From Brevibacterium sediminis (lineage in GTDB: Bacteria; Actinomycetota; Actinomycetes; Actinomycetales; Brevibacteriaceae): DNA of 64,000 nt. Below, in pieces: positions 1 through 8,326 of this stretch. Under the pieces are notes generated by a model. It saw only the letters and a program-made list of their open reading frames with translations. It did no database searches and was not told where the DNA came from. Position numbers and translations under genes: made by a program. Each line of letters starts with the position of its first letter. The stretch's first letter is position 1. The stretch spans positions 186,001-250,000 of the forward strand of contig NZ_JABKDD010000001.1 of assembly GCF_013623905.1 (NCBI RefSeq), written 5' to 3'.

Positions 1-81
1 CGCGCCGCTGATACCGCCGACGCGCTCCACGTTGCCCGCAGCGCCGAAGTGACCTCACTGTGGAGACTGGGACTGAGATGA
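1..81 (+). CDS. C-terminal tail of an unidentified protein (partial)
   Basis: Frame 1 is open from the window edge and ends at TGA 79-81, giving a 26-residue tail ending SLWRLGLR. The other two plus frames hit stops early. It lies directly upstream of purK on the same strand. The tail has no recognisable motif, so I assign no function. It could also be chance coding in GC-rich DNA. Confidence 0.4.
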   Translation, partial: RAADTADALHVARSAEVTSLWRLGLR

Positions 82-143
82 GCTGCCGACCGCTCGGCCG
101 ATCCACGATTTGACCGCAGTCGATCCGCGACCGGCGCGGAAGA

Positions 144-149
144 TAGGAT
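144..149 (+). promoter_or_regulatory. Putative -10 hexamer of purK, leaderless type
   Basis: TAGGAT matches the actinobacterial TANNNT -10 and ends 7 nt before GTG 157. Transcription would start at or next to that GTG. The ATG at 148 lies inside the hexamer, which argues against it as the start. No good -35 is seen at the usual spacing. Confidence 0.45.
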
Positions 150-156
150 GGAACAC

Positions 157-1350
157 GTGACTTTTCCTCGAATCGGTGTCATTGGCGGCGGACAACTGGC
201 ACGCATGCTCGCTCCCGCCGCAGAAGCCCTCGGCGTCCGTTTCTCCGTTCTTGCGGAGACCGCCGACGCCCCCGCCACACAGGTCATCAACGAGGTGACC
301 GTCGGTGACTATACGGACTATCCGACGCTCAAGGCCTTCGCCGAGACCGTCGACGTCATCACCTTCGACCACGAACACGTCCCACCGGAGCATCTGCAGG
401 CCCTCGTCGAGGCCGGACACGCAGTGCGCCCCGGGCCCGATGCCCTCATCTTCGCCCAGGACAAGATCCGGATGCGCACGAAGATGGACGAGCTCGGTCT
501 GCCCAACCCCGCATGGGCGGAGATCACCTCGGCCGCCGATGTCGAAGCGTTCGCCGCTCGTGTCGGATACCCCTTCATCCTCAAGACGCCCCGCGGAGGC
601 TATGACGGCAAGGGTGTGCGCGTCATCGACAGCCTCGACGAGGCCGTCGAGTGGCTGAACGAGGTTCCCCAGCTGCTCGCCGAGGAGAAGGTCGACTTCA
701 CCCGGGAGCTCGCCGTCATGGTCGGGAGGTCCCCGATGGGGCAGACCGCAGTGTGGCCGGTCGTCGAGACCTGGCAGCAGAACGGTGTGTGCAAGGAGGC
801 CATCGCCCCGGCTCCCGATCTGCGTGATGAGAAGGCGCGGGCCATCACCGAAGCGATCCTCACTGTCGCCGGCACCCTCGAAGTCACCGGCGTCATGGCG
901 ATGGAGATGTTCGAGACCGCCGAGGGCTTCCTCATCAACGAATTCGCGATGCGTCCGCACAATACCGGTCACTGGACCCAGGACGGAGCGGTGACGAGTC
1001 AATTCGAGCAGCACCTCCGCGCGGTCCTCGACCTTCCGCTCGGCAGCCCCGCGGCACGGGAGGACGTGTCCGTGATGGTCAACATCCTCGGCGCTGATCA
1101 TGAGGACCTCTATCAGCCGTACCTGCACGTCATGGCTCACGACCCGGCGGTCAAGGTTCACCTCTACGGCAAGGGGGTGCGCCCGGGTCGGAAGGTCGGC
1201 CACGTGAACGCCTACGGCGAGGATCGGCAGCTCGTGCTCGCTCGAGCGCGGCATGCCGCCGATTTCATCGCCGGCGTCGACGTCGATCCGCATCCTCAGA
1301 TGCCCGCTCCGGAGAATCTCCGGGCCGAGAGCGAACCCGGCGCACGCTGA
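157..1350 (+). CDS. purK: N5-carboxyaminoimidazole ribonucleotide synthase PurK
   Basis: PurK converts AIR, bicarbonate and ATP to N5-CAIR in de novo purine synthesis; PurE then rearranges the product. The ~397-residue length is normal for the family. The N-terminus has the nucleotide-binding loop GVIGGGQLARML, followed by an ATP-grasp domain with KTPRGGYDGKGV and the metal-binding NEFAMRPHNTGHWT segment. I chose GTG 157 because a TANNNT box ends 7 nt upstream; ATG 148 in the same frame would add MEH. purE follows 78 nt downstream, then an acyl-CoA dehydrogenase, so the three are probably one operon ending at the hairpin near 3212-3258. The order purK-purE-fadE matches M. tuberculosis from memory. 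Confidence 0.95.
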   Translation: MTFPRIGVIGGGQLARMLAPAAEALGVRFSVLAETADAPATQVINEVTVGDYTDYPTLKAFAETVDVITFDHEHVPPEHLQALVEAGHAVRPGPDALIFAQDKIRMRTKMDELGLPNPAWAEITSAADVEAFAARVGYPFILKTPRGGYDGKGVRVIDSLDEAVEWLNEVPQLLAEEKVDFTRELAVMVGRSPMGQTAVWPVVETWQQNGVCKEAIAPAPDLRDEKARAITEAILTVAGTLEVTGVMAMEMFETAEGFLINEFAMRPHNTGHWTQDGAVTSQFEQHLRAVLDLPLGSPAAREDVSVMVNILGADHEDLYQPYLHVMAHDPAVKVHLYGKGVRPGRKVGHVNAYGEDRQLVLARARHAADFIAGVDVDPHPQMPAPENLRAESEPGAR

Positions 1351-1428
1351 GTCCCGGCGCCGACTGCACCCCGGACCCACCCGGCACCGATACGCGGATA
1401 TCAACCGCCTGCAACGAAGGAAGCACAG

Positions 1429-1956
1429 ATGACCACAGCGAATGAAGACTCCACTGACACGGCGGCTCCGGTCGGCATCGTCATGGGCTCGGACTCGGAC
1501 TGGCCGACGATGAAAGCAGCCGCCGACGCCCTCGACGAACTCGGCATCGAATCGAGCGCCGAGGTGGTCTCCGCCCACCGCATGCCCGAGGACATGGTCG
1601 ACTGGGCGAAGTCCGCGGCCGCGCGAGGCGTCCGGGTGATCATCGCCGGAGCCGGGGGAGCGGCCCATCTGCCCGGAATGATCGCTTCGATGACCTCGCT
1701 TCCGGTCATCGGAGTCCCCGTGCCCCTGAAGTACCTCGACGGAATGGACTCGCTGCTGTCCATCGTGCAGATGCCCGGAGGAGTTCCCGTGGCCACCGTT
1801 TCGATCGGCGGCGCCAAGAACGCCGGCCTGCTGGCGGCGCGCATCCTCGGGGCAGGTCAGGGCGCCGAAGCCGAGGCTGTGCGCACGCGTCTCGACGACT
1901 ATCGGAGCCAGCTGCGGCAGGTCGCTCTCGACAAAGGCCGGGCACTGCAGGAATAA
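1429..1956 (+). CDS. purE: N5-carboxyaminoimidazole ribonucleotide mutase PurE
   Basis: PurE moves the carboxylate of N5-CAIR to give CAIR, the step after PurK. The protein is 175 residues, typical of the class I bacterial enzyme. Visible hallmarks are the phosphate-binding [12 protein letters not shown] near residue 20, the catalytic-histidine segment [10 protein letters not shown], and [14 protein letters not shown] 1429 is preceded by an AAGGAAG ribosome-binding site. It follows purK on the same strand and precedes the acyl-CoA dehydrogenase by about 40 nt. Nothing looks unusual. Confidence 0.97.
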   Translation: MTTANEDSTDTAAPVGIVMGSDSDWPTMKAAADALDELGIESSAEVVSAHRMPEDMVDWAKSAAARGVRVIIAGAGGAAHLPGMIASMTSLPVIGVPVPLKYLDGMDSLLSIVQMPGGVPVATVSIGGAKNAGLLAARILGAGQGAEAEAVRTRLDDYRSQLRQVALDKGRALQE

Positions 1957-1994
1957 TAGGGCTTGCTGAACGTTTGATAAGTCTGAGGAGAATG

Positions 1995-3143
1995 ATGTTC
2001 GACCTGTACCAGCCCAGCGAAGAGCACGAAGAGATCCGCGCCGCGGTCCGCAATGTCGTCGAGAAGAAGATCGCGCCGTTCGCGGCCGAGGTCGATGCGG
2101 ACTCCCGCTACCCGCAGGAGGCGCACGACGCCCTCGTCGAGACGGACTTCTTCGCCGCGCACATCCCCGAAGAGTACGGGGGCATGGGCGCTGATGCGCT
2201 GGCCGTGGCGATCATCATCGAAGAGGTCGCACGCGGCTGCGTCTCGTCCTCGCTCATTCCGGCTGTGAACAAGCTCGGCAGCATGCCCGTCCAGCTCGGA
2301 GGCAGCGAAGAGATCAAGAAGAAGTACTTCCCGTCCGTGGCCGCCGGAGAAGCAGGATTCTCCTACGGACTGTCCGAGCGCGAAGCCGGATCCGACACCG
2401 CATCGATGAAGACCCGCGCCGAACGCGACGGCGACGACTGGATCCTCAATGGTGTCAAGACCTGGATCACCAACGCCGGAGAATCCGAGTACTACACGGT
2501 CATGGCCGTGACCGACCCCGACGGAGCCCGCGGACGCAACATCTCCGCCTTCGTCGTCGAGAAGTCCGATGAGGGCTTCACCTTCGGTGAGAAGGAGCGC
2601 AAGCTCGGCATCAAGGGCTCGCCCACCCGCGAGCTCCTCTTCGACAATGTCCGCCTGCCCGGCGACCGCATCGTCGGTGAGCCCGGGGAAGGCCTGAAGA
2701 TCGCCCTGCGCACCCTCGACCACACTCGAGTCACGATCGCCGCGCAGGCCGTCGGCGTCGCCCAGGGCGCGCTCGACTACGCCCTGGCCTACGTCAAGGA
2801 TCGGCAGCAGTTCGGCAAGTCGATCGCCGATAATCAGGCGATCCAGTTCATGCTCGCCGATATGGGCATGAAGCTCGAGGCGGCACGCCAGCTGACCTAC
2901 ACCGCTGCCGCCAAGAGCGAACGCGGCGATGAGGACCTCACGTACTTCGGCGCCGCGGCGAAGGCCTTCGCCTCCGATGCTGCGATGGAGATCACCACTG
3001 ACGCCGTGCAGCTGCTCGGCGGTGCCGGCTACGTCGTGGACCACCCGGTCGAGCGGATGATGCGCGATGCGAAGATCACGCAGATCTACGAAGGCACCAA
3101 TCAGATCCAGCGGATGGTGATGGGACGCAAACTCCTCGCCTGA
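1995..3143 (+). CDS. Acyl-CoA dehydrogenase, FadE25-like
   Basis: This is a flavoprotein for alpha-beta dehydrogenation of acyl-CoA in fatty or branched-chain acid degradation, passing electrons to ETF. At 382 residues it has the standard family length. Motifs seen are YGLSEREAGSDTASMKT (FAD/substrate contact), WITNAG, and the C-terminal IYEGTNQIQRMV with the catalytic-base glutamate. The frame extends back to TTG 1974, but GAGGAG at 1985-1990 supports ATG 1995 (MFDLYQPSEE); ATG 1992 is too close. Linkage to purE-purK is shared with mycobacterial fadE25. Substrate chain length cannot be told from sequence. Confidence 0.9.
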   Translation: MFDLYQPSEEHEEIRAAVRNVVEKKIAPFAAEVDADSRYPQEAHDALVETDFFAAHIPEEYGGMGADALAVAIIIEEVARGCVSSSLIPAVNKLGSMPVQLGGSEEIKKKYFPSVAAGEAGFSYGLSEREAGSDTASMKTRAERDGDDWILNGVKTWITNAGESEYYTVMAVTDPDGARGRNISAFVVEKSDEGFTFGEKERKLGIKGSPTRELLFDNVRLPGDRIVGEPGEGLKIALRTLDHTRVTIAAQAVGVAQGALDYALAYVKDRQQFGKSIADNQAIQFMLADMGMKLEAARQLTYTAAAKSERGDEDLTYFGAAAKAFASDAAMEITTDAVQLLGGAGYVVDHPVERMMRDAKITQIYEGTNQIQRMVMGRKLLA

Positions 3144-3487
3144 ACCGGGTTCGGACGCTCTGCGGCAGGCCGCACCTGGTCAAGGCTGCACGGTGCCGTC
3201 CGGTCTGTATCGAACGGGTGCCGCGGATTCCCCAGACGGGAGTCTGCGGCGCCCGTTCTTCTGTCTGTGAAGAATCGCACACGCGACGAATCCGACATGC
3301 GCGGCGCGGATGTGCCGGAATCGATGGTTCTCACGCGACACAATAGGTGAACACAGTGGACTCTGAAGTGTCTTTGGCACAGTTGTCTGCTGTGGACACC
3401 CGATGGGGCGATACGGCCTGTGTGGCCACCCGCGGATGTCGATGCCGGAAGCAGTCCGTGAGCAGAGCCTGAAGCGAAGGGAAGTCA
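3144..3487. other. Intergenic region between acyl-CoA dehydrogenase and LCP genes
   Basis: The first part carries the hairpin at 3212-3258. The rest (about 3260-3480) should hold the LCP gene promoter, but no convincing -35/-10 pair is visible. A 41-codon GTG frame at 3348-3473 has no ribosome-binding site or recognisable product, so I do not call it. Confidence 0.5.
3212..3258 (+). terminator. Hairpin terminator of the purK-purE-acd operon
   Basis: Arms 3212-3227 and 3243-3258 are 16 nt each and pair fully if two G-U pairs are allowed, around a 15-nt loop. TTCTGTCTGTG follows, which is only weakly T-rich. Confidence 0.6.
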
Positions 3488-5008
3488 GTGGCTGAGACGA
3501 GATATGTGGACCCGATCCGCCACCCGTCGTATGCTTCGCAGCCGACGCGTGATGTGCGGGCGTGGCTTCTGCTGCTCGTCACGGCTCTCGTGCCCGGGGG
3601 AGTGCAGCTGCTCTTCGGCCACCGCCGCTGGGCGAAGATCTCTCTGTCGATCACCGCCATCAGCTGGATCCTTGCTCTGATCGCCGGTGTGATCGTCCTC
3701 ATCAGCCGGACGTTCCTCTTCACCATCGGCACGAACCCCTTCATCCTCACCTTTCTGACCATCTGGGTGCCCGTCATCGCGATCAACTGGGCGGTGTGCC
3801 TGTTCGACACCCTGCGGCGCATCCGGATCGTCACGATCTCCCGAAGGGCCCGCAAACGCTTCGTGGCGGCCTTCTGTGCCCTCCTGCTCATCGTCGTGGG
3901 CCCCTTGGCTTGGGGGACGACGATTCTCAACTCGCAGCGCGGACTGATGAGCGACCTGTTCGCCTCGGGCAAGGCACTCAAACCCGTCGACGGCCGATAC
4001 AACATCCTGCTGCTGGGTTCGGACGCCGGAAAAGGGCGGACAGGAATCCGACCGGACTCGCTGTCGCTGGTCTCGATCGATGCGAAGACCGGCAAAACCG
4101 TCATCATCGGCCTGCCTCGCAATATGGAGAACGTGCCGTTCCCGGACGACTCGCCGTTGCACAAGCACTACCCGCAGGGATACAACTGCGGGGACGAATG
4201 TCTGCTCAATGCCGTCTTCCAGCAGGGCGAACAGCACAAGGATGAGTTCGAGGACCCGAAGACTGCCGGCGAGCAGGCGACGATGGATGCGGTCTCGGGT
4301 GCCACCGGACTCGAGGTCCAGTACTACGCGATGATCAACCTCAAGGGATTCGAGAACCTCATCGACTCCCTCGGCGGAATCACCCTCGTCTCCGGCAAGC
4401 GAGTGCCGATTTCGTCGAAGGTCGATCCGACCACGGGCGAGCATGGGCCGGTCAAGGGATGGATCGAACCGGGCAAACAGAAGCTCGACGGCTTCCATGC
4501 GCTGTGGTTCGCCCGCTCCCGAGAGTTCTCCAGCGACTACGAGCGGATGGTCCGCCAGCGCTGCGTGCAGACGGCGATGGTCAAACAGCTCGACCCGGCC
4601 ACCGTGCTCACCCGCTACCAGTCGATTGCGAAAGCCACTCCGGGGGCCGTGTCGACGGATATCCCCTCGTCTCAGGTGGACTCGTTCGTCGACCTCGCGC
4701 TCAAGGTGAAGTCGCAGAAGATCGAATCCGTCGACCTCACCCCGCCGCGTATCACTCCGTCACAGCCCGACTTCGATGTGGCACATCAGCTGGTAGCCGA
4801 TAAGATCGAGGAGTCGTCGAAGTCCTCCGAAGAGGACAAAGGCGCGTTCTCGGTTCCCGGAAGCGACCTGTCAGCCGCTGCCGGAGTCGATGCGGGACTC
4901 GATCCGAACCCCGGTTCAGGGCCGCAGCTGCTGGCACAGGGTGCCGGCGACACCTCTGCTGACAACGGCGAAGAAGCCGACGCAAAGGCGATCTGCTACG
5001 TGCCGTGA
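3488..5008 (+). CDS. LCP (LytR-CpsA-Psr) family envelope glycopolymer ligase, multi-TM
   Basis: LCP enzymes attach polyprenyl-linked glycopolymers (teichoic acid, arabinogalactan or similar) to peptidoglycan on the outer membrane face. Of 506 residues, the first ~145 contain four hydrophobic segments rather than the usual single anchor. The LCP core follows: LLLGSDAGKGRTGIRPDSLS near residue 170, IGLPRNME, GLEVQYYAMINLKGFENLID, and WFARSREFSSDYERMVRQRC. The arginines and aspartates expected to bind pyrophosphate are present. The C-terminal ~80 residues are low complexity. GTG 3488 has an AAGGGA ribosome-binding site. It precedes a cell-wall hydrolase, consistent with an envelope locus. The polymer transferred is unknown. 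Confidence 0.88.
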   Translation: MAETRYVDPIRHPSYASQPTRDVRAWLLLLVTALVPGGVQLLFGHRRWAKISLSITAISWILALIAGVIVLISRTFLFTIGTNPFILTFLTIWVPVIAINWAVCLFDTLRRIRIVTISRRARKRFVAAFCALLLIVVGPLAWGTTILNSQRGLMSDLFASGKALKPVDGRYNILLLGSDAGKGRTGIRPDSLSLVSIDAKTGKTVIIGLPRNMENVPFPDDSPLHKHYPQGYNCGDECLLNAVFQQGEQHKDEFEDPKTAGEQATMDAVSGATGLEVQYYAMINLKGFENLIDSLGGITLVSGKRVPISSKVDPTTGEHGPVKGWIEPGKQKLDGFHALWFARSREFSSDYERMVRQRCVQTAMVKQLDPATVLTRYQSIAKATPGAVSTDIPSSQVDSFVDLALKVKSQKIESVDLTPPRITPSQPDFDVAHQLVADKIEESSKSSEEDKGAFSVPGSDLSAAAGVDAGLDPNPGSGPQLLAQGAGDTSADNGEEADAKAICYVP

Positions 5009-5273
5009 GGCGCTGCTGTGAGGTCGGTCGTGATGAGACCAATGACCGAATCGGTCGATCCCATGACGATTCCGGGAAAATCTTTTGCTCGGTGTGTCCC
5101 TTGTCAATACTGGGAACCACACTCGTGTAATTAGAATATTCTGCTCTGTGGCTAGTCTGACACGCCGAAAATGTGTAACAATTTTGAGATGTTGGGGTTG
5201 CCCACCGTTCTGCCAACGGTGAAGGGGACCTCGAGGCCTGAACTTCCCTGTCTTCCTCGAAAAGGCTGTAACG
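5009..5273. other. Long leader/promoter region of the secreted amidase
   Basis: This 265-bp gap is clearly more AT-rich than its surroundings. It contains TTGTCA at 5101-5106 with TGTAAT at 5126-5131 (19-bp spacing), and TAGTCT at 5153-5158. Either could be the amidase promoter, leaving a 5' leader of more than 100 nt. No riboswitch fold was recognised. Confidence 0.4.
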
Positions 5274-8036
5274 ATGAAATATCTATTGCCCACTGTTGCG
5301 GGCTGCGCTTCTATTGCGCTGGTCGGCACCTTAGCGGTCACGGCACCGTCGGCTTCCGCAGCCACGACGACGCCTGATGTGTCCAAAGAGGCGCTGAACG
5401 TCAGCAAAGAGGGACTCAACGTCCCCGGTGCCCGCGATTCCAGTGATTCCACCGCCACTGCCGCCAACCAGAGCGCCACGAGCAATCTGCCGAATATCTT
5501 CAAGTCGCAGACTGCACTGGCCTCGGCCAAGGTGCCCGATATCGTCAACGCTTCGGCGTCGGCATCTGCGGCTTCGGTCAACAACGTCTCCGCCGGACTG
5601 ACCTCCGGGGGCGACGACGCCGCGCCGTCCGAGGGATCGGCGCCGTCCGAGGGATCGGCGCCGTCCGAGACCGAGCAGGCTCCTGCCGAGGGTGCAGAGA
5701 CCGAGACCCCGAAGTCCGAGGACGAGGACGCGAAGGATTCGTCCGACGAGTCGAAGGCCGAGGGCGAAGACGACATCTCCGGTTCGGTCCGTCAGAAGAC
5801 CGAAGACGGAGTGAACATCGCGCTCATCTCCGATGTCCTCGACGTTCCCGCGAACAACCCGAGCCTTGTCGGCTTCACCTTCTCCGAGTCGAAGTCCAAT
5901 ATCCGCATCCAGGTCCGCACCAAGCAGGGTTCGGAATGGGGCAATTGGGACACCCTGGACGAAGAGCAGCAGGAAGAAGCCCAGAACAAGGGTTCGGAGC
6001 CGATGACGGTGTCGAACGCTTCCGCTGTGCAGATGCGCATCCTCGGTGACTCCGCGCCGAGCGAGGCCGAACTCGTCCTCGTCGATCCGAAGCGGGACGC
6101 CGGCGACGCTCAGGCCGTCGCCGAGAACGATCCCGTCGAGCTCGACGATCAGGTCAGCGGCGACTCTGCCGGTGCTGAAACCGCGCCGGAGCAGTCGACC
6201 GAGGACTCGACCGACGCCGAGGCGGCATCCGCAGAGAACGTCGATGCGGCCGCCGGCGCGACGGTGACCAACCAGAACTACGTACCCGGATCGTCGACGG
6301 TGGACACCGTGGCGAAGAAGGTGTCGAAGCCGAAGATCGGCTCGCGCAGCTCGTGGGGTGCCAAGGCCTACCGCGGCAGCCCCGATTACGCCAGCGGCAT
6401 CAAGCAGGCCGTCGTTCACCACACCTCCGGTTCGAACAGCTACTCGGCTGCCGATGTTCCCGGAATCATCCGCGGTATCCAGGCCTACCACCAGCAGGGC
6501 CGCGGCTGGAACGACATCGGATACAACGTCGTCGCAGACAAGTACGGCCGCCTCTGGCACGCTCGCGGCGGTGACGTTTCGAAGGCCGTCATCGGCGCTC
6601 ACGTCGCCGGACACAACACCGGAACCTTCGGCATCTCCGTGCTGGGTACCTACAACAGCGCGGCCCCGCCGAAGAAGACACGCGATGCCGTCGCCTCGGC
6701 GATCGCCTGGAAGTTCTCGATCAACGGAATCTCCAAAGCGACGAAGTCGAACCTGGTCGGCCACCGCGATCTGGGGCAGACCGACTGCCCGGGTGACGCC
6801 TTCTACGCCAAGCTGGGTGAGATGCGTTCGACGGTCAATTCGATCCTGAAGACCGGCGAACAGCCCAGCGACAGCAAGGACGACGACAAGTCCAAGGACG
6901 ACGACAAGAAGACCGAGAAGCCGAAGGCGAAGACCTCGATCGAGAAGTACGCCGAGAAGAACAAGCTCGGCAAGGCTCTCGGCAAGGAATACGACGTCAA
7001 GGGCGTTTCTGGCGCCAAGGCACAGAAGTTCGAGAAGGGCACTGTCTACTGGTCCAAGAAGACCGGTGCCTACCACCTGTCCGGAGCGATCGCTTCGGCG
7101 TACAAGGGCAATGCAGTCACCGACTTGGGGCTGCCCACCTCTGCGGAGAAGGGCGGCCTCAAGGGCGGGGGCGTCGCACAGCGCTTCGAAAAGGGCTCGT
7201 TCTACTGGTCGAAGAACACCGGCGCCCACTACACCTCCGGCACCATCATGAAGTACTGGGGTGACAAGGGGACCGTCAAGGGTCACCTCGGTTACCCCAA
7301 GTCGGACGTGGTCTACAAGAAGGGCCGCGGTGAGCAGCTCTTCGAAGGCGCACGTCTGGTCTGGGCCGAAGGCTACGGAACCACCGAGTTCTCTCCCAAG
7401 GGTTCGATCGCCGGCGGAGTCAGCGACGACAATGCTCCGGGCGGCGCGACGCCGCCGGGAGACGATTCCACCGATGACAAGTCGCCTGCAGACTCCGGGG
7501 AAGGTTCTGCAGACGACAAGGACTCGAAGGACGATAAGTCCAAGGATGATTCCAAGAAGGACGATAAGTCCAAGGATGATTCCAAGAAGGACGACAAGTC
7601 CAAGGACGACAAGTCCAAGGACGACAAGAAGAAGGACGACGACAAGAAGAAGGACAAGCCGTCCAAGGCCGAGAAGATCGCGGCCCAGCGTGCGTCCATC
7701 ATCAAGGATGCGAAGGCCAACCTCGGCGTCAAGTACGTCTGGGGCGGGACCTCGCCGAAGTCCGGTTGGGACTGCTCGGGTTACACCCAGTACGTCTATG
7801 GCAAGAACGGCATCAAGCTGCCGCGCACAACCAGTCAGCAGCGTTACGCCGGCAAGGAGATCTCGCTCAAGGACGCCAAGGCCGGCGACCTGATCTGGAT
7901 CCCCGGTCATATCGGAATCATCTCCGAGACCAAGGGCCAGATGTACGATGCCGGCTCGACGCGGACGAACACCACGAAGCGCAGCTACAGCTGGATGCTG
8001 AACCGTGGAGCCAAGGTCATCCGCGTAGTCGGCTGA
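5274..8036 (+). CDS. Secreted peptidoglycan hydrolase: amidase (PGRP type) + LGFP repeats + NlpC/P60
   Basis: A 920-residue exported cell-wall hydrolase with two catalytic modules. Residues 1-31 form a signal peptide ending near SASA. An acidic Ser/Ala/Glu-rich region follows, with three APSEGS-like repeats near residues 120-135. A zinc amidase domain (about 350-520) has VVHHTSGSNSY, IGYNVVADKYGRLWHARGG and GHRDLGQTDCPG, with the zinc His and Cys ligands. Two to three LGFP repeats (about 560-705; EKGTVYWSKKTGAYHLSG and relatives) probably bind the wall. A highly charged Lys/Asp linker (about 740-800) leads to an NlpC/P60 endopeptidase with WDCSGYTQYVYG (Cys) and GHIGII (His). It could cut both the MurNAc-L-Ala bond and a stem-peptide bond. 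A strong hairpin follows the stop. Confidence 0.92.
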   Translation: MKYLLPTVAGCASIALVGTLAVTAPSASAATTTPDVSKEALNVSKEGLNVPGARDSSDSTATAANQSATSNLPNIFKSQTALASAKVPDIVNASASASAASVNNVSAGLTSGGDDAAPSEGSAPSEGSAPSETEQAPAEGAETETPKSEDEDAKDSSDESKAEGEDDISGSVRQKTEDGVNIALISDVLDVPANNPSLVGFTFSESKSNIRIQVRTKQGSEWGNWDTLDEEQQEEAQNKGSEPMTVSNASAVQMRILGDSAPSEAELVLVDPKRDAGDAQAVAENDPVELDDQVSGDSAGAETAPEQSTEDSTDAEAASAENVDAAAGATVTNQNYVPGSSTVDTVAKKVSKPKIGSRSSWGAKAYRGSPDYASGIKQAVVHHTSGSNSYSAADVPGIIRGIQAYHQQGRGWNDIGYNVVADKYGRLWHARGGDVSKAVIGAHVAGHNTGTFGISVLGTYNSAAPPKKTRDAVASAIAWKFSINGISKATKSNLVGHRDLGQTDCPGDAFYAKLGEMRSTVNSILKTGEQPSDSKDDDKSKDDDKKTEKPKAKTSIEKYAEKNKLGKALGKEYDVKGVSGAKAQKFEKGTVYWSKKTGAYHLSGAIASAYKGNAVTDLGLPTSAEKGGLKGGGVAQRFEKGSFYWSKNTGAHYTSGTIMKYWGDKGTVKGHLGYPKSDVVYKKGRGEQLFEGARLVWAEGYGTTEFSPKGSIAGGVSDDNAPGGATPPGDDSTDDKSPADSGEGSADDKDSKDDKSKDDSKKDDKSKDDSKKDDKSKDDKSKDDKKKDDDKKKDKPSKAEKIAAQRASIIKDAKANLGVKYVWGGTSPKSGWDCSGYTQYVYGKNGIKLPRTTSQQRYAGKEISLKDAKAGDLIWIPGHIGIISETKGQMYDAGSTRTNTTKRSYSWMLNRGAKVIRVVG
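5625..5672 (+). repeat. Tandem 15-bp repeat in the amidase gene
   Basis: The unit GCGCCGTCCGAGGGATCG (15-bp period) occurs about three times and encodes APSEG-type pentapeptides in the linker after the signal peptide. It is a coding repeat and could vary in copy number between strains. Confidence 0.6.
7528..7640 (+). repeat. Lys/Asp linker repeats in the amidase gene
   Basis: Two adjacent 30-bp copies starting GACGATAAGTCCAAGGATGA are followed by shorter GACAAGTCCAAGGAC units. They encode DDKSKDDSKK-type repeats separating the LGFP region from the NlpC/P60 domain. A similar but shorter Lys/Asp stretch lies near 6865-6935. Confidence 0.7.
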
Positions 8037-8073
8037 CACCAGGCATCGAGGACAGGGCGTGCAGCGCCTGCCG

Positions 8074-8123
8074 GACAGTGCCCCGAGGACGAACCCATTG
8101 TGGATCTCCCTCGGGGCACTGTC
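8074..8123 (+). terminator. Hairpin terminator of the amidase gene
   Basis: Arms 8074-8088 and 8109-8123 are 15-bp perfect complements around a 20-nt loop, followed by TGGTTTC. It starts 38 nt after the amidase stop. Confidence 0.75.
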
Positions 8124-8254
8124 TGGTTTCCCGGACGATTCCGGTTGCGGCAGTGACCGGTCGATATGTATCTGTGCAGGTGACAAGCGGTGAATAGATT
8201 GTGACTTCGGCTGAACAGTCAGTGAAGTGCCGACCCCGGCCACGACAGCGGGGC

Positions 8255-8260
8255 TAGGCT
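8255..8260 (+). promoter_or_regulatory. Putative -10 hexamer of manA
   Basis: TAGGCT fits TANNNT. It would give a leader of about 60 nt before GTG 8327, which has its own AAAGGGGG ribosome-binding site. No clear -35 is seen. Confidence 0.3.
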
Positions 8261-8326
8261 GGACTGAGCACAACCGGAAATCACCGGATGTGAATCCAAA
8301 TCGATCCTGTCAAAAGGGGGCCCGCA

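Noticed and set aside
3348-3473. 41-codon GTG frame before the LCP gene
   Set aside because: No ribosome-binding site, no recognisable motif and no close TANNNT box.
5175-5272. GTAAC motifs at 5175-5179 and 5268-5272 as an MtrA box
   Set aside because: The reported tandem spacing is about 6 nt, while here it is 88 nt. Single GTAAC pentamers are expected by chance.
5331-8273. 980-codon open frame antisense to the amidase gene
   Set aside because: It mirrors a well-supported gene with signal peptide, three domain types and a terminator. Long antisense frames are expected in GC-rich DNA, and the product is repetitive with no known domain.
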